6,527 bases of DNA, taken from assembly GCA_021731325.1 (NCBI GenBank), contig JAKFXP010000101.1, positions 1 to 6,527 of the forward strand. Reading direction: 5' to 3'. Of this stretch, positions 5,556 to 6,527 are shown in pieces. The notes under the pieces were generated by a model. The model did no database searches, had not been told where the DNA came from, and saw only the letters and a program-made list of their open reading frames with translations. A program made the translations under genes and the position numbers. Within the stretch, counting starts at the first letter, position 1. Every line of letters begins with the position of its first letter. The stretch comes from Parcubacteria group bacterium (lineage in GTDB: Bacteria; Patescibacteriota; Minisyncoccia; Phycocordibacterales; UBA12088).

Positions 5556-5816
5556 CTACTTGGGAAACACTTGTGTCCCTTCTTTGTCAAACAGTGAGAT
5601 TGCTTTAACGGGGCATGCTTCAGCAGATGCAAGCAGCGTTGCGTCGTCAATGACATTTGCGTCCTTCACTACTATCTTCCCTTCTGCATCAAGGTCGTAC
5701 GTCTCAGCGGACACCGCCATACAGGATACGGCAGCAATACAGAGATCGCGATCGACAACAATTTTACTGATATTTGAACCCTCTTTGGTGCGAGGGTACT
5801 CGGCGAGATTTGCCAT
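5556..5816 (-). CDS. Small three-cysteine ferredoxin
   Basis: An 86-aa acidic protein with exactly three cysteines: Cys26 and Cys32 in DLCIAAVSCMAV and Cys68 in EACPVKAI. The C-x5-C ... CPV layout is that of the single-cluster ferredoxins often labelled [3Fe-4S] (Fer4_13/Fer4_15-like), as found beside actinobacterial P450s. The central cysteine of the usual CxxCxxC is Ala29, so an ordinary four-cysteine [4Fe-4S] site is not possible. It would be a soluble one-electron carrier. Its neighbours suggest partners: the upstream NifU-like protein for cluster assembly, the FAD reductase downstream, and the 2-oxoacid oxidoreductase at the left end of the window. The ATG at 5816-5814 follows a consensus TATAAT 11 nt upstream, so it can be transcribed apart from nifU; the gap to nifU is 26 nt. 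No ribosome binding site is seen. Confidence 0.88.
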   Translation of the reverse strand: MANLAEYPRTKEGSNISKIVVDRDLCIAAVSCMAVSAETYDLDAEGKIVVKDANVIDDATLLASAEACPVKAISLFDKEGTQVFPK

Positions 5817-5827
5817 ATTACGAGAAT

Positions 5828-5833
5828 ATTATA
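5828..5833 (-). promoter_or_regulatory. -10 box of the ferredoxin gene
   Basis: TATAAT on the minus strand, inside the 26-nt gap between nifU and the ferredoxin gene. It would give a leader of about 5 nt. The -35 match is weak: TTGAAT lies too near, with only 11 nt between the boxes. Read-through from nifU may add to expression. Confidence 0.5.
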
Positions 5834-5842
5834 CGTAAATAA

Positions 5843-6070
5843 TTATTCAAATACTACCTCAGTAACCCCCTCAACTTCTTTGACGATCAGGGGTCCTACG
5901 GTCTTAGTATACGTCACGCTCGCAAGCGTGCAATCCACGCACGAACCATACGTCTTGAGGTATGCAGTACCCTCTTCAACACGAAGGAGCTGAACGTCAC
6001 CCCCGTGGGTTTGCACATACGGTCGCACTTTGTCGAGCAATATGTTGATGTGTGCCTCGATAGAATCCAT
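5843..6070 (-). CDS. NifU-like C-terminal domain Fe-S cluster scaffold
   Basis: From the ATG at 6070-6068 the protein has 75 residues and is just the NifU C-terminal (Nfu) domain: LLDKVRPYVQTHGGDVQLL (11-29), then YGSCVDCTLAS (41-51) with the conserved Cys44-x-x-Cys47 that holds a bridging [4Fe-4S] cluster between two monomers, and VEGVTEVVF at the end. Such proteins carry clusters to apo-proteins in the cytoplasm; the ferredoxin 26 nt downstream is an obvious client, as is the cluster-rich oxidoreductase. An in-frame ATG at 6139 would add 23 residues with an extra C-x-x-C (CRVC), but a TATACT -10 box with an extended TG lies inside that extension, 9 nt before the ATG at 6070, which favours the shorter form. 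Confidence 0.85.
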   Translation of the reverse strand: MDSIEAHINILLDKVRPYVQTHGGDVQLLRVEEGTAYLKTYGSCVDCTLASVTYTKTVGPLIVKEVEGVTEVVFE

Positions 6071-6079
6071 ACCCGCACC

Positions 6080-6110
6080 AGTATACCATTTCCCATCGCA
6101 CACCCTACAA
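6080..6110 (-). promoter_or_regulatory. Promoter of nifU-like gene
   Basis: Minus strand: TTGTAG (6110-6105) and TATACT (6085-6080) 19 nt apart, with an extended TGG directly before the -10 box. The start point near 6073 leaves about 3 nt before the ATG at 6070, again leaderless in style. Confidence 0.55.
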
Positions 6111-6115
6111 GAGAG

Positions 6116-6137
6116 GAGTATACTAGAGGTATTACTC
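6116..6137. repeat. Imperfect dyad between divergent nifU and SIMPL genes
   Basis: GAGTATAC (6116-6123) and GTATTACTC (6129-6137) are reverse complements apart from a single bulged base, around a 5-nt centre. It lies between the two divergent promoters and might be an operator, but the arms are short and chance is not excluded. Confidence 0.3.
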
Positions 6138-6140
6138 ATC

Positions 6141-6146
6141 TATACC
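6141..6146 (+). promoter_or_regulatory. Possible -10 box of the SIMPL gene
   Basis: TATACC ends 9 nt before the ATG at 6156, the same distance as at the other leaderless-type starts here. No -35 box is convincing, so this rests mainly on spacing. Confidence 0.35.
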
Positions 6147-6155
6147 CCCTACCGT

Positions 6156-6527
6156 ATGAGCCTCAAACAACTCCTTGATTACACACAACCGATGGTAGCC
6201 GCAGCCACCATTCTTACCGCAGGGGCAGTGATTGCAACAGCGATTGGTAGCTACACCGCATACGGTATCAAAACCGCTGCAGACACCGTCGAAGTGACCG
6301 GCTCGGCAAAAGAGGCGGTTGAAGCTGATTATGCGCGACTGGTCATCAATCTCGACACGACGACCCCGATGGATGGCCAACAGGCAGGACTCGACCGACT
6401 CACCAAAGCAAGTGAAAAAATTACTGATCTACTTACCAAACAAGAGTTTACCGACCTAGAGTCACCCGCTGCACAGGTCAACGCACAGTACATATACCCA
6501 CAAAATGGTGCGGCAATCCAAACAGGA
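6156..6527 (+). CDS. SIMPL-domain (DUF541) protein, N-terminal part
   Basis: The ATG at 6156-6158 opens 124 codons with no stop to the window edge, so the gene is partial. Residues about 12-36 (from QPMVAAATIL to SYTAYG) form a hydrophobic N-terminal anchor or uncleaved signal, which would place the rest outside the cytoplasmic membrane. Right after it comes the start of a SIMPL domain: DTVEVTGSAKEAVEADYARLVINL (43-66, compare the family pattern of VTG-x-G/A followed by a D-x-A strand), then a helix rich in Lys/Thr and the QYIYPQNG strand region. The family's function is mostly unknown; some members are linked to outer-surface or stress roles. It is divergent from nifU with 85 nt between starts and probably functionally separate from the redox genes. 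Confidence 0.75.
   Translation, partial: MSLKQLLDYTQPMVAAATILTAGAVIATAIGSYTAYGIKTAADTVEVTGSAKEAVEADYARLVINLDTTTPMDGQQAGLDRLTKASEKITDLLTKQEFTDLESPAAQVNAQYIYPQNGAAIQTG

Overview
This window looks like a piece of a small-genome fermentative bacterium, most likely a member of the Patescibacteria (Candidate Phyla Radiation). That is an inference from the gene content and the gene style: a fused 2-oxoacid:ferredoxin oxidoreductase subunit, a fused ADP-forming acyl-CoA synthetase, very small redox proteins, a half-size MFS protein, a SIMPL-domain protein, and genes whose -10 boxes sit directly in front of the start codon with no ribosome binding site. I could not test the taxonomy by a search.

Layout from left to right. 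Positions 1-890 (minus) hold the N-terminal part of a 2-oxoacid:acceptor oxidoreductase subunit alpha (gamma domain fused to the pyrimidine-binding domain); the gene runs off the left edge. Positions 891-1527 hold no large gene but are not empty: there are two very small minus-strand genes (39 and 37 codons), each followed at once by a rho-independent terminator, and a perfect 15-bp inverted repeat that overlaps a minus-strand promoter and lies upstream of the plus-strand promoter for the next gene. Positions 1528-3612 (plus) encode a 694-aa acetate/acyl-CoA ligase (ADP-forming). A loop-less 36-bp perfect palindrome at 3623-3658 serves as a terminator for it and for the convergent minus-strand unit. 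That unit (5467 down to 3658) is a 6-helix half-MFS protein followed 13 nt later by a 413-aa FAD-dependent pyridine-nucleotide oxidoreductase. Upstream of it, also minus, are a three-cysteine ferredoxin (5556-5816) and a 75-aa NifU-like cluster scaffold (5843-6070). Divergent from nifU, a SIMPL-domain (DUF541) protein starts at 6156 and runs off the right edge.

How the genes fit together (inference): the oxidoreductase turns a 2-oxoacid plus CoA into acyl-CoA and reduced ferredoxin; the ADP-forming ligase turns acyl-CoA into acid plus ATP; the small ferredoxin and the FAD enzyme are natural candidates to pass the electrons to or from NAD(P); the NifU domain can supply Fe-S clusters. This would be a compact substrate-level ATP-making module. 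The least explained part is the 891-1527 intergenic region with its micro-genes and palindrome.
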